A stretch of 64,000 nucleotides of DNA from Wyeomyia smithii (taxonomy: Eukaryota; Arthropoda; Insecta; Diptera; Culicidae), in contig NC_073696.1 of assembly GCF_029784165.1 (NCBI RefSeq), positions 185,978,998 through 186,042,997 of the forward strand, given 5' to 3'. The translations under genes were made by a program, and so were the position numbers. Shown piece by piece: positions 53,891-64,000 of the stretch (positions within the stretch are counted from its first letter, which is position 1; the number at the start of each line of letters is the position of its first letter). The notes beneath the pieces were generated by a model, which did no database searches, was not told where the DNA came from, and saw only the letters and a program-made list of their open reading frames with translations.

Positions 53891-56706
53891 CTAGTTACTG
53901 ACAGTTACTGATAGTCTGCTTGAAGAAATATTCCCCCATATTCTCCTCCAGTTTATGTTGGGTCGATTTTGTTCAACCCTTGGTAGTTCGGTTTGATCCA
54001 AGTAGTAGCGATGAATTTGATCGCTGGAGGGATTTTGTTGGATCTGCTGTGGAAGCAAAGGAATCTGTTGGGAAAGGATTTTGAGACACGGCAGGTCCGC
54101 CGGAGGAGAGATATTTTGGATTAGTAGGGAATTATAATAGGGAAGCGAATCGATCTCTCTTAGGTGTCGGTTGATCAGTAGCGCTTTGCATTTGATCGCC
54201 GGTAGTTGCAGTTTCAAACCACCATGCTCTCTGTTACGCGCCAACTGATGCATCGGGACTCGCGCTGGTAGCCCACGAAACAGAAAAGTCCCCATTGTCG
54301 CTGTCAGCTTTGCTGTGTGTGCACATTGTAGTGGAATCACTGACGAGAGGTACCACACCTTCGATGTGATAAAGGTATTCAGCAAAATTACCTTCTGCTG
54401 CAGGTTTAGAGAACGCATGCTATGCAACCATAATAGTTGCGATACTCTGGATACTAGAGCATCCCAGTTAAGTTTCGCCATGCTTCGCACAGAGTTTGTG
54501 AAGATTACACCCAACACTTTCACGGTGTCATTTGTCTGCAGTCCCGGTACCGTCAGTGGGTTCCCATTGATGAATCCAATGTCAATTGCCACCGTTTTCT
54601 GCCGATTCAATTTTGTTCCGGAAACGATCTCGAAATCATGAAACAGCTGATACAACCGTTCTATTGTCCGTGTGGATGTAGCAATAACCGTGACGTCATC
54701 TGCATACGCAACGCAGAGATCTTCTCCACAGACACGCTCCAATCTTGTAAGCAGTGGATGGAGATAAAGGACAAATAACAACATAGACATTGGGTCTCCC
54801 TGCCGTACGGAACGCTCAATTCGGAACGGTTGTGATAAGTGCCCGTTGACTAGCAGGCGAGAGGACGAGGCAGCAGCAACGCGGGAGAGCCATCCGACGA
54901 AGTCCTGGTTGAGCCCCAGGGAGAGAAGGGTTCGATGCAGGAACTCATGAGAGACCCGATCGAAAGCGTGATCGAGATCGAAGGAGATCATCTTTCCCCT
55001 TTGCTTCATTGCGATCAGCTGGGCCATGCGATATTTTAGAGAGAGCGTCGCTTGGAAGATGGAGCGGTCGGTGTTTGCACACTTCTGCGCGTCGCTCAGC
55101 ACTCGGTGTGTCCGGAGAGTGTGTTCCAATCTGGTCTTCATCACACGGGCGAGAAGCTTATAGTCCACGTTGAGCAGGCTTATCGGGCGGTACGCTCTCG
55201 CTGTCCCATCACCTCCACGCTTTTTGACTAATACGATTGTACCATCGGCGAATTCTGACGGCAGCTCATTCGTCATAGCTTCATTGAGAACGAAATAGAG
55301 CTCCCTGTAGATGACGTCAAACGTCCGTTGGTAAAACTCTACCGGCAGCCCATCGATGCCTGGTGATTTTCGTTTCTGCGAAGTTCGGATTGCATTTTTT
55401 ATTTCTCCGACTGTAATCTCTGCCATTAGGGCAGCGTTGTTTTCGTCGCCTTCGGGTATCGCTCTGTCAGTATAAAAATATTCCCCTTCTGCCTGTCTAG
55501 CTTCACCAGTCGCATACAGATCCCGAAAGTATTGGTGCATGTACTGCTCGATCTGTTAAGATCCCTCAATTTGTTCGCCGCGCTCATTTTGCAGCTGTGT
55601 GATGGTAGTTTTTTTTCTACGTCTATCCCCCAACTGGAAGGTGGAAAGGCTCTCACCGGCAACAAAAGTTTCGTTTATTCGAATAAAATTTTGCGCAAAG
55701 CGACGCTGTAACGTGAGCATTTGCGCTTTTATGCGGTTGATAGTTTCCAACATATTTTGGTTTTGGAAATAGCCGTCGTATGCGCGCCTCAGTTGGACGT
55801 AAAGCCGTTGGTGTTCAGCATTAAACAAGCGGAATGCTTCACAGGATTTCCACCGGAAAAAGGACTTTATTTTTGGTTTCGCGTATGATATCCACCCCGC
55901 CAGCCAGCTGGGATAATTTCTCCGTTGCCGGATCTAAAACTGCCATCGATTTGGAAATCGCCGATGTTTTCGGTTGTTAAAAGGTGCGGACGAAGGGACC
56001 AGAAGCCTCGCCCCTGTTCGTGGCCCAGGTGGGGGAGACAGATACGCGCTGTTAGGGCTTTGTGGTCTGAGAAAGAACATACATGCGTGGCAGCACTGCG
56101 CAACTGCTCGCATAGGCCAGTGCTCACGTATATGCGATCAAGTCTGGATGCTGCGTTGTGTGTGACATAAGTAGGTGCGAGTGTTGAGGGGTACAGTTTC
56201 AGCCACACGTCGTGCAGCTGGAGTTTCTGTACGGTCGCCTGATGAGCGGGGCTTGTGTTGGCACTCGAAGAATCGCTCGAGCGAAGCACGCAGTTGAAGT
56301 CGCCGGCGAGGATGACGTGTTGTGTGTTGTGACGAAGGTAGTAGGCGATCGTGCTGTTGAAAAATCTCTCCCTTTCCGCACGAACGGCTGTACCCGATGG
56401 CGCGTATACATTGCAGAGAGTCGTACTCTGCACTCGCAGAGCAGTGAGGCGGCCATCCAAACTCTTCTCCACATGTGAGAAGTTTATGTGGTCCTTCAGC
56501 GCAATTGCCGTTCCCCGTCTTGCCTGATCCACATTGCAGATCACGTTAAAACCGGGGAGGGAGAGTTGTTCATTCTCCACCTCTTGGAGAAAAACGATGT
56601 CTAGATCTAGCGTTCGTACAAAGTTCCGAAGCGCATCGATCTTCGTTGCGTTCGTGATGTTATTGATATTGATGGAAGCGAGGTTATAACTGGAGAACTC
56701 AGCCAT
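53891..56706 (-). pseudogene. L1/Tx1-like ORF2 (endonuclease-RT), two frame breaks
   Basis: Starts at ATG 56706 (MAEFSSYNLASININN). Endonuclease (56706-55867): VFLQEVENEQ, HVILAGDFNCVL, ASRLDRIYVS, CSFSDHKALTA; all key APE residues are kept. Break near 55850. Linker piece (55828-55556), coiled-coil-like. Break near 55550. RT (55540-53891): KSPGIDGLPVEFYQ, YRPISLLNVDYKLLARV, KMISFDLDHAFDRVSHEF (motif A), VRQGDPMSMLLFVLYLHPLL (motif B), VAYADDVTVI (motif C intact). About 938 codons in total. Only two breaks in 2.8 kb suggest fairly recent loss. The clade call is moderate; a related L1-group lineage is possible. Confidence 0.78.
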
Positions 56707-57779
56707 TACGATAAAACAATACTCCCATCTCTCGAGTCGTCGTCATCACATACGCGGGGTTTTTTACCTAGGGCTCGAGTGCGAAGCTGTCTTCTGGAAC
56801 TGGACGAACCAACGGACGAGTCAGTTTCGCTTCCATCAGTCTTATCTCCATAAGTCTTACGTATGATTCCCCCACCAGCGTGAGTTTGTTGACCTGTGGG
56901 AGAAGTCAACGACCCGCCGACTGGCGAATGAGATGAGTTCGTAGTCGAGGCTAACGTGGGAAAGTTTTGTTCAGTTAGTATTGGTGGCTGCAACACTTTC
57001 TGTTGATGGCGGTGGGGAATTTGTTTCCGAGGCGGCATTCTTTCTGACGGCGACGAGTTTATGGAGGTTGGTTTAGTGCCAGGCGGTGTCTGGTTTGGAT
57101 TTGGGTTTGTATGTTTCGCTGCTCGAGCGAGTTGCTTCGTTTTTTGCAAAGCGATGGAGGCTGGACTCATTTGTTTTGCAGCATCGGCGTAGGATTTCTG
57201 CACCAGCAGTTTTTTATTTTGCACACAAGTAGCTCCTATATGGATGTACTCGCGGCAGTGTCGACACGTCTGGCGTTGTCCATAGTACGCGACTTGCGTC
57301 ATTTCCCCGTCTATGGTCACCCACGATTCAATATTTCGTTTTACAACCATTTTTGCAACACGAATACTCGTCGAGATACCAGGAAAGTCGACATCGGCAC
57401 CGTATTGCTGTTCTCGTATCGCGATGACATCACCGTATCTGTTCAAAAACTCAGCAATTTTCTGGTCCGTCACATCTTCCGACAAGTCGTAAAGTCTCAC
57501 TTCCACTGCTCCGTCCTCTAGGGTGATTCTCAGAGGGTATTTTTTACCATCGACCGAGATCTCGTGTTTGTTGTCATGTTCTTCGCATATACGCTGCGCC
57601 AGTGCTAGTTCCACGACTTTCACAGAGGAGGCACCAAGGGTTCTACTGTTCTGTATTCTTAGCACTTCACCTTGCTTCAGACCTAATACGGTCGCACAGA
57701 AACTGTGTACTTTGGCATTGTCCGGCTTTTTCGGCACGTTTGAGAAATCTATGCGAAAGGTATTCTCTCGACGGCCCAT
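56706..57779 (-). CDS. L1/Tx1-like ORF1, RNA-binding gag-like protein, 357 aa
   Basis: The first ATG in the open frame is at 57779 (MGRRENTFRIDFSNVPK); the frame extends 5' to about 57851 without another ATG. Residues ~95-160 look RRM-like (VEVRLYDLSEDVTDQKIAEF, then YGDVIAIREQQYG). One zinc knuckle CRHCREYIHIGATC sits at ~180. A basic Pro/Ser-rich tail follows and the protein ends with acidic DDDDSRDGS. The TAA stop shares one base with the ORF2 ATG (TAATG at 56704-56708). Such TAATG overlaps are known to drive ORF2 reinitiation in the SART1 LINE. The frame is intact, so the protein could still be made if the copy is transcribed. Confidence 0.75.
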   Translation of the reverse strand: MGRRENTFRIDFSNVPKKPDNAKVHSFCATVLGLKQGEVLRIQNSRTLGASSVKVVELALAQRICEEHDNKHEISVDGKKYPLRITLEDGAVEVRLYDLSEDVTDQKIAEFLNRYGDVIAIREQQYGADVDFPGISTSIRVAKMVVKRNIESWVTIDGEMTQVAYYGQRQTCRHCREYIHIGATCVQNKKLLVQKSYADAAKQMSPASIALQKTKQLARAAKHTNPNPNQTPPGTKPTSINSSPSERMPPRKQIPHRHQQKVLQPPILTEQNFPTLASTTNSSHSPVGGSLTSPTGQQTHAGGGIIRKTYGDKTDGSETDSSVGSSSSRRQLRTRALGKKPRVCDDDDSRDGSIVLS

Positions 57780-57959
57780 CGCAAAGTCGTTTGGACGCAC
57801 AGCGCACTGAACGGCTCCACGATGAGCAGGAAGAGAGATCCGAAAAGACACAGTTTACACTGATATCGATAGCTTGCTTTCGACTTTCACAGCACGGTAC
57901 CGAAAACGCGTGTGTTCAGTACGGAAGTTGTACGCTCACTGACTTTCAACATGAAATTT

Positions 57960-58560
57960 GAAGATTCAAGATGATGTCCAGAGACTTCTGGTTGCAGTGA
58001 GGAAGTCCATACAAAAAAATATCCAGAGACCGGAAATAAACTCCATGGTGACTTCTGGTTCTTAGAAAGCTGCCAAAAAGTATTGATATAAACTAATATG
58101 AATATTTCTGGAACTAGAATGATGCTAAGAAAAAGGAAATCAGCTTCTTCACCAACTTGAAGTAGAACGGGAAATGTCCAAATACCATCGAACACGAGAT
58201 GCTATTTTGAAATGGTTCCTGAAAAAAGCACGCGAATAACACCTAATATGAGTATTTCCGGAATCTGAGTGATTCAAAATGAAGTCTGGAGTGTTGAAAC
58301 TGACTCCAGACTTCATTTTGAATATCATTTTGGCGGCTTCAGGCTCCTGGAAATCTGCAGAAAATGACCAAATACTGCCTAAAATGGATATTTGCGGAAT
58401 CGAGATGATGTCCAGAAGCCGGAAATCAGTTCCAGATTCCATCCAAGACTTTCAACTTTCGAAAAAAATCAAAAACGGCCAATTACCATCTAATATGAAT
58501 ATTTCTGGAACCGGGTTGATATCAAGAGACCGTAAATCGACTTCAAACGTATATTGAATC
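57960..58560 (+). repeat. Diverged tandem array, unit about 115-142 bp
   Basis: Signature ATATGAATATTTCTGGAAC recurs near 58098, 58240, 58377 and 58493, together with GATGATGTCCAGA...CCGGAAATC and CCAAATAC. Single or partial units of the family lie at 13188, 29772, about 35450 and 53560. It is a dispersed satellite-like family without coding capacity. A small SINE-tail-like piece (GCAGTGAGGAAGTCCATAC) lies at 57985-58015. Confidence 0.65.
58272..58323. repeat. Perfect hairpin, 21-bp arms, 10-base loop
   Basis: Left arm 58272-58292 (ATTCAAAATGAAGTCTGG...) and right arm 58303-58323 are exact reverse complements, separated by GTTGAAACTG. It lies inside the diverged array. Confidence 0.95.
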
Positions 58561-58900
58561 TTTTATTCTAGACCACCTCTTACCAATTATTCGAAAAAGA
58601 GAGTAAAAAGAGAATTGTTATTGAAATTCACCGCTCTAGGTCCTCAAGTTAATTGACACCAATAAAGTGTATTCCCTAACTAATTGTAAGAAATAAACTA
58701 TCACAAGAGGCTGTCGTAATAGTACGTGAACCTGCCGACACTCTTCTTCGAACCACTTATTGCTTATCCGGCAGCGATGCTCCAAGCGAATTCACGTAGT
58801 TTTAGCGATGTCGATTTGCCTCAGTCGCGTGTGATTGTACCGTGGCGAGCATTGATACCGAGTGTTATTCACAATAAAGATATTTGGGTGCATCTTCATC
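58561..58900. other. AT-rich stretch, nothing recognised
   Basis: One 60-codon frame (58726-58908) without recognisable identity. Confidence 0.35.
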
Positions 58901-59260
58901 CTGGGTAATGGACCGTTGGAGTCTCGACAGGTTCTGATGTCGGGTGATGTCCGAGAAGTGCGGATTTGGTAACCTCCAGGTCAAGGTCTGGAAAAAGTAC
59001 TACGTAGTCCATATTCTTGGAGGCGGCGAAGTCGATAAGTCTTTGACCTGCACGCTGAACTTTCCAATTCCCAGTTCAAATTCTTCCTCTTGGTCGACCT
59101 GAGCATTGTAATCTGATGGTGGTCTTGATATCCTTTGTTGGGCAGCTGTTGTAGGTAGAATTCACCCTCATCATCATCGGAGCTGCCGAGGTGAGGCTAG
59201 TCCACATTGATGATGAAATTGAAGAGCCGACCTTTGAACCACAACCTGTACATTTGGGAG
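58900..59260 (-). pseudogene. Possible LINE endonuclease remnant
   Basis: The minus strand near 58980-59060 reads GQRLIDFAASKNM, resembling the NGQRCINFAASRG string of the RTE endonuclease at 37882-38469. The neighbouring sequence is too decayed to confirm. The call rests on this one motif. Confidence 0.35.
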
Positions 59261-59473
59261 AGTGACCACCCATCACCCATCACCCATCACCTGCTTCTGT
59301 TTCTCACCAATCCACCACGTTGAAAACTATATCCAGCCCATGTGCCGCAGCTCTGGTCATCCCAGAACTTACGTAGCGTATAATCTTTTAAGCATACCTG
59401 CAGAGCTACGATATAAAACTTGCGGTTCTTCAATTCAACAGCAAATACTCGCTTCTGAAGCAATTGAGAGATC

Positions 59474-59735
59474 GGTTCCCGTGGCTCTGTGGTTAGCAAT
59501 GTCGGTCGGCTAGCTCTCCCGCACGGTTGTGATACCGGGTTCGATTCCCGATCGAGTCGAGAATCTTTTGAGCTGGAAAGTTTCTCTCGACTCAGCACTG
59601 GGGTACGGTGTATCGTTGTACTTATCCTACACATGCAAAATGTGCCAAAAACAATATTGATAACGAATTCTCTCAGCTTAATAATCTAGTTGATCGAGAC
59701 CGCTATTAGCCCCAACGCTAAGCGTGCGATATTGT
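59474..59735 (+). mobile_element. tRNA-derived SINE, copy 1 (Feilai-like)
   Basis: Begins GGTTCCCGTGGCTCTGTGG (A box CTGTGGTTAGC) and has ACCGGGTTCGATTCCC (B box) about 60 bases in. Then it has the body GTCGAGAATCTTTTGAGCTG, GACTCAGCACTGGGGTACGG and TGTGCCAAAAACAATAT. Copy 2 at 60294 shares the whole design. It may belong to the mosquito Feilai family (from memory, not verified). The 3' end is approximate and no clear target duplication was found. Confidence 0.75.
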
Positions 59736-60278
59736 ATTCTGTATCATAATCTCAATTTTCCAATCTAAAGCCCGTTCTCATCGCCTGGGTCGATACCTTA
59801 CATTCTGGTCCTGATTTTATAATTGTTCGTTCGTTGCTAGGTTGTTAAAAATACTGCAGGCTCGCAATGATCGCAACCAACCCCTTTGTCTCGCAGGAGA
59901 ACCAACGTGATTCTGGGTCCCGACTTTTAAACTTTGGTGTTCAAAATCCTGAATGCACTATCAAGATGTTTGCTAATCCGCTCCTATCGTGGAGAACAGA
60001 CGCTCGGATTGTATTCCAAAAGTATAGAAAGCGATGAGTCATCAGTCATAATATGAATATGTGGTTACAAATTGGAATACCTTTATCTGCATACAGTATT
60101 AACACCTAGATGATTCGGATAATAGCAGATATTTGAAGCTTCGCATGATACATAATCAGAGATTCAACTGGATCGGATGATAAAGCTTGCGTTAGTTAGA
60201 ACCCGGCAGCAAACAAACAAAGTTAAATTTTGAACTGTTTCAACATTCGAAAAATGTCAGGATGCCAAATAGAGGTTC
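59736..60278. other. Intergenic stretch between two SINE copies
   Basis: No recognisable gene or repeat. Confidence 0.35.
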
Positions 60279-60293
60279 TTTATCGTACCTTTT

Positions 60294-60511
60294 GTGGTCC
60301 CCGTGGTTCTGTGGTTAGCGATGTAGGTCGACTACCTTTCCACACGGTTGTGATATCGGGTCGATTCCCGATCAGGTCGAGGATCTTTACGAGCTGGAAA
60401 TTTTATCGACTCAGCATTGGGGCACGGAGTATCGTTGTGCTTATCCTACAACATGCCAAAAATGTGCCAAAAACAATATCGACAGGCTAGCGTACGATAT
60501 TGTTGTTATTG
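60294..60511 (+). mobile_element. tRNA-derived SINE, copy 2, with target duplication
   Basis: GGTCCCCGTGGTTCTGTGG start with A-box CTGTGGTTAGC and a B box missing one G (CGGGTCGATTCCC). Shared body with copy 1, shortened before the 3' end, then a (TTGTTA)-like tail. Flanks TTATCGTACCTTTT (60279-60292) and TTATCGTACTTTT (60512-60524) match apart from one missing base. Confidence 0.8.
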
Positions 60512-60524
60512 TTATCGTACTTTT

Positions 60525-63500
60525 CAGACAAAAATCAAAACATAATTTCGTTACAATTTTCATGGACAAACGATTTGTGACCTTGAGCGGCCATTTTCCT
60601 CCACAACTCTTCCATCCTGCTTCATCTCGAGGCACATTACTTCTCTTTTTCATTCACCGCTTGACATTGCGTAATGTTTTTCGAATGGGCTGAATTAATG
60701 GGCATTTGGGAGGATTGAAGTCTATTTCAATGACCCCCGCGTCGTTGTCACAATATAGACGAAGTATCTCTTAGCTGTATTGGCAACTTTTCAAGTTCAG
60801 CCGATACTCCACATGACCTTTGTGAGCTATAATAAGCGAAAAAATACATTTTAGGCGCTCTTTCCCGTATATATTTGAGTTTGTTTGCAGCTGTCAATCA
60901 ATAATTTCCTTGAAAATTCATTAGCGGAAACGAACCTTAACTTGTTGGGGACATCTCATCAAGCAGTCGCCTGGAAGCCGCCCAAAATCCATCTATAGGT
61001 ACGTGTTGGACTTTGTATCACCAAGCATCTTTTTGTATACATTCCGAGCACGTCTTTTTGTTTTGGCATTCGAGTTTTTTGGCGGTATCATGGTCAGTTT
61101 TGTTCTCTCGGCTTCCGTCATGCATACCTCTTTAGAAATAGAACGGATCGATTTGAACCTTTTTAGCCTTGAAAATTATACCTGTCCAAAACAAAATGAG
61201 TTGGGAATCTGGATTCTGACTTACTCGAACTTTAATGCTTTAATTCAACCTCAACTTCAACTTAAACTTCAACAATCTGTTTTAAGATAAATTTGAACAA
61301 GAGGTTTTTTTCTTCTATATGATCAAAAACAAAATGGTGGATTTATTACTCGCACTGCGGCTCGTGCTGGATTGGTGTGCATGAGAACAACAACACAATT
61401 CGTTTTTTTTTAAACATTTATTATTGAAAATAATTAAGATACGCAACTATTTCACCACAGTTGAGAAAAAAATCTCAAATCATTAACATTTGGAACAAAT
61501 TTTGATGACATATTTACAAATTTAAACTGTTCGGTAGACATGTCAAATCAGCTAAACTAGAAAAGATCATGTACATACTAAGACGAATTATTGCATGGAT
61601 TGCCTTGAGGTTTGATAATAAGATCGCTCATGATCATGCAGATTTCAAATGCACTCCCAGCAGTTGGTTACCACACTAACAGTATGAAAAAATCCCATCA
61701 TTGCAGCAGCTCCGTCCTGCCCATGTCAGAATTTACGACAGCTTTTTGTGAAAGTAGCTGACGTGCCGTCCGTGCGACCTGCAAAGTATCTGTGTAAAAT
61801 GACAGCAAATTGCATTTCTCCGTTTTCTAGAGCTACACAACCTACAGAAAATGCCATCGTGGCATAAATCCGTACGAATTCGTGCACGCTGTGATACCCT
61901 TCCCCGGGGTGCTGGACAAAATGTACTAAATCCGGAGTTGTGTAGGCATAAAAATACACTAAAGAAGGATTCATTCCGGACAAAGCCCTACAGCACGTCG
62001 TGCTCTGCTCTTCATTTATCCATCTACTGCAAGCACACCTTACTGTTCATAATTGCACCGGTCGGGCGACCCGTTCCGTCGCCTGGGACGAAGGATTGCT
62101 CTTTGCCAATATCCTCTAGTATCAATTATGCAGCACAGTTCGCAGAAAAAAATCCATTAATAAATTCCTATCTGGAGAGTTCATAAAAACCAATTCGCTC
62201 CAGTGCCGTCTATCGTCCCGTCCTCGCATCCGTGCTCCATAACATCGGTTGCCACTTGCAGATGGGCGACGAACATTTACATTCTGTATAATCCTACGAG
62301 ACGACAGTTCGGAAGGACACTTTGCCTGCTCCAGTGAATGAGCATTACTTCGGGGACCAACTATGCGCAATTTGAGTATATATTTTCACTATCTACTCGT
62401 TTTGGTCATCAGTTTTGCTTGACCTCGGTTAGAAGTATATCTGCAGCAGTGATGCTGGCACTTCTATCGATTTTTTTCGAGATGATGTCTCATAATGGTG
62501 CAGAATTTTGCCTCAGTAGTAAGTAGTAATAACATTTCATAGATTTCATACAACGGATTTTCAAACCATGTACTGTAAACACTTTAACTCACACAGCAAC
62601 ACTGCTCCACTGATCGGAAGCGGAAGCATGGTAAAGGCGCAACTATCACGGTAATGAATATTGTGAATAATTTAGTAGCAATCAAATTTAATCTTTCCAA
62701 TTCCGCACCACAGTTTCCATTCCACGGTTTGGCTAAAAACGACGGTCTGATGCCGAATCAGACTGTGATGAAAAGAAATGTTATTGCTTCTAATCCGAGA
62801 AAAGATAATAATAATCTGCTTCAATTATCCTTCAAGCAGTAAATCATTTTCGATAATGGAATCCTTCGAAACGATCCGTTATCGGTCGATGGGGAAAGCC
62901 AATAAATTAACGACTCTGGCTAGATTGTTTTTATTCGAGTTTCGGTCCGGTACAGTCCTGTTGAAGGCATGTTATTGAAAAAGCTATTCAGGAAAGCCAA
63001 ATCAAACTTTGCTCTTTGTTCGCCGTTACCGGTTATACGATGATTTTCCATTTCCATTTTTCCAAGTTCACTTTTCCGGCAATTGAGAGTCAAAAAAGAA
63101 TCGAATTAACGTCTTAGATGCGGAAATATCTGGATAAACTTTTTCCCGGCTCGTTGCCAGTCATGGCATCGATTCGTTTCTGCAACATATGTAGAGGGGA
63201 TAAACATTGGCCTCCCAGTGCCTTTAGCTGGCGTGTTTCTGATGCCGGGCGATAGGTTTTTACTTCGTTTTGTCGAATCACAATGATACGACAGTTTCCA
63301 TGGAAGGAACTGAAAAAGGATCTCAATTTGGTTCCTCCGGTGATTTTAGCGAAGTGGCTGATGGATTTCGCATGATAAACATATGTAAGCCTGATGGCGA
63401 AAAGGCATTAGTACAAAGTAGAGGAAAAAATCAAACATTCATTCATCACAACGAATTAGCATTTTGGCATCATGTTGTACCTGGAGCAGATAGTTTTTAA

Positions 63501-64000
63501 ATTTATGTTTTAATGCTATTTCTAAAAGGCCCAATGAAATGGCTTTCTGCTCTTATTCTGCTTATAAACGAAGGTCGAGGTGGGGTGGGTTGCCATAGAT
63601 TTTTGCGGTGTTTCATTATGAAATCTTATTATCAATGTTTCTGAATCTACACGCATTTTATTATTTTTTTAATATAAAAATACCTATAAACGCTCTTTCA
63701 TATGTTAGAATAAATCATTTGCGATACAAAGTATTACTAGCCCCTTTAAAGAAAACTTGGCATACTTGATGTGCATTTTACATTTTGTTTGATATTACAA
63801 TCTTATTACCATATATCCATGAACATGTGCTGTCCTTCTACACATATTTGTCCCATGTTATTTATTGTGGGTATTTATTTCTACCACCAAACAGTTTGTT
63901 CCAATATGTTTTTAAAAATGTGGTTAATGCCCCGATTGTGGGGGAGCTAAGCATAAATTATGCATATTTAGCCATGTTTTCGCTAAAAAAACGAGTGTAG
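60525..64000. other. 3.5 kb without a recognisable gene
   Basis: AT-rich overall. A GC-richer patch at about 61,720-62,370 has overlapping short frames on both strands (up to 111 codons) without a domain I can name. A 95-codon frame at 61003-61290 has a hydrophobic N-terminal half but no start context or homology I can defend. Host exons could be hidden here. Confidence 0.3.

Larger units (their letters stand above)
53692..57960 (-). mobile_element. L1/Tx1-like LINE, nearly full length
   Basis: 5' UTR (to about 57960), ORF1 (57779-56706), ORF2 (56706-53891, two frame breaks), 3' UTR and A9 tail (T run on plus at 53692-53700) following AATAAA-like GATGAATAAACT. ORF2 has an N-terminal APE endonuclease and a reverse transcriptase but no RNase H. 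The post-endonuclease string GRGFWSLRPHLLT and the ORF1 layout suggest the L1/Tx1 group. I could not find a matching target duplication. Confidence 0.75.

Noticed and set aside
59474..59560. Functional tRNA gene (plus)
   Set aside because: Same reason: the head is followed by a SINE body shared with a second copy at 60294.
61726..62370. Possible host exons on either strand
   Set aside because: Frames overlap on both strands and none shows a family motif; evidence too weak to call.

Overview
This window looks like repeat-rich, probably heterochromatic or intergenic DNA from a large insect genome, most likely a culicine mosquito (Aedes or Culex type). The basis is the mix of elements: R1-, I-, RTE-, CR1- and L1/Tx1-like LINEs, a Mag-lineage gypsy and a BEL/Pao fragment, D37E-type Tc1/mariner transposase relics, many hAT elements with 8-bp target duplications, and tRNA-derived SINEs. 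Species assignment is inference. I could not identify any host protein-coding gene with confidence, and there is no bacterial-type content.

Layout. 0.3-6.2 kb is almost entirely hAT DNA: a 235-bp MITE, a 2.6-kb element carrying a foreign mariner transposase relic, and two 1.2-kb copies of one family in head-to-head inverted orientation, each with its own perfect 8-bp target duplication and each containing the same inner MITE. 6.8-10.4 kb holds a decayed R1-clade LINE (minus). 11.8-12.7 kb is a foldback element. 13.4-14.3 kb holds an unrecognised broken reading frame that is a candidate endogenous non-retroviral viral relic. 18.2-19.9 kb holds a cluster of one 15-bp motif, interrupted by a possible terminal-inverted-repeat element. 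21.6-27.9 kb is a BEL/Pao integrase fragment followed by a gypsy relic that is split by two hAT insertions. 29.0-31.9 kb is a block of diverged tandem repeats with a SINE and a CA-type microsatellite. 34.7-39.2 kb (minus) contains a mariner relic, an I-like fragment, a nearly complete RTE-clade LINE and pieces of others.

41.74-47.61 kb is the best-preserved object: a full-length I-clade LINE with two intact ORFs, a polyadenylation signal, an A tail and a 16-bp target-site duplication. It is the only thing here likely to be translated in full. 48.0-48.4 kb is a SINE. 49.1-49.8 kb is a pentanucleotide microsatellite that abuts the 3' end of an RTE-clade LINE. That LINE (49.8-53.35 kb, minus) was later hit by a CR1-clade and an R1-clade fragment. 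53.7-57.9 kb (minus) is an L1/Tx1-like LINE with an intact ORF1 and a twice-broken ORF2. It sits inside a diverged ~135-bp satellite-like repeat. 59.5-60.5 kb carries two copies of one tRNA-derived SINE. The remaining stretches (14.4-17.6, 31.9-34.7, 39.2-41.7, 60.6-64 kb) show nothing I can name.

How the parts relate: the order of insertion can be read from the nesting. The satellite, RTE and gypsy copies are oldest. hAT, R1, CR1, SINE and L1-like insertions cut them. The I element looks youngest.
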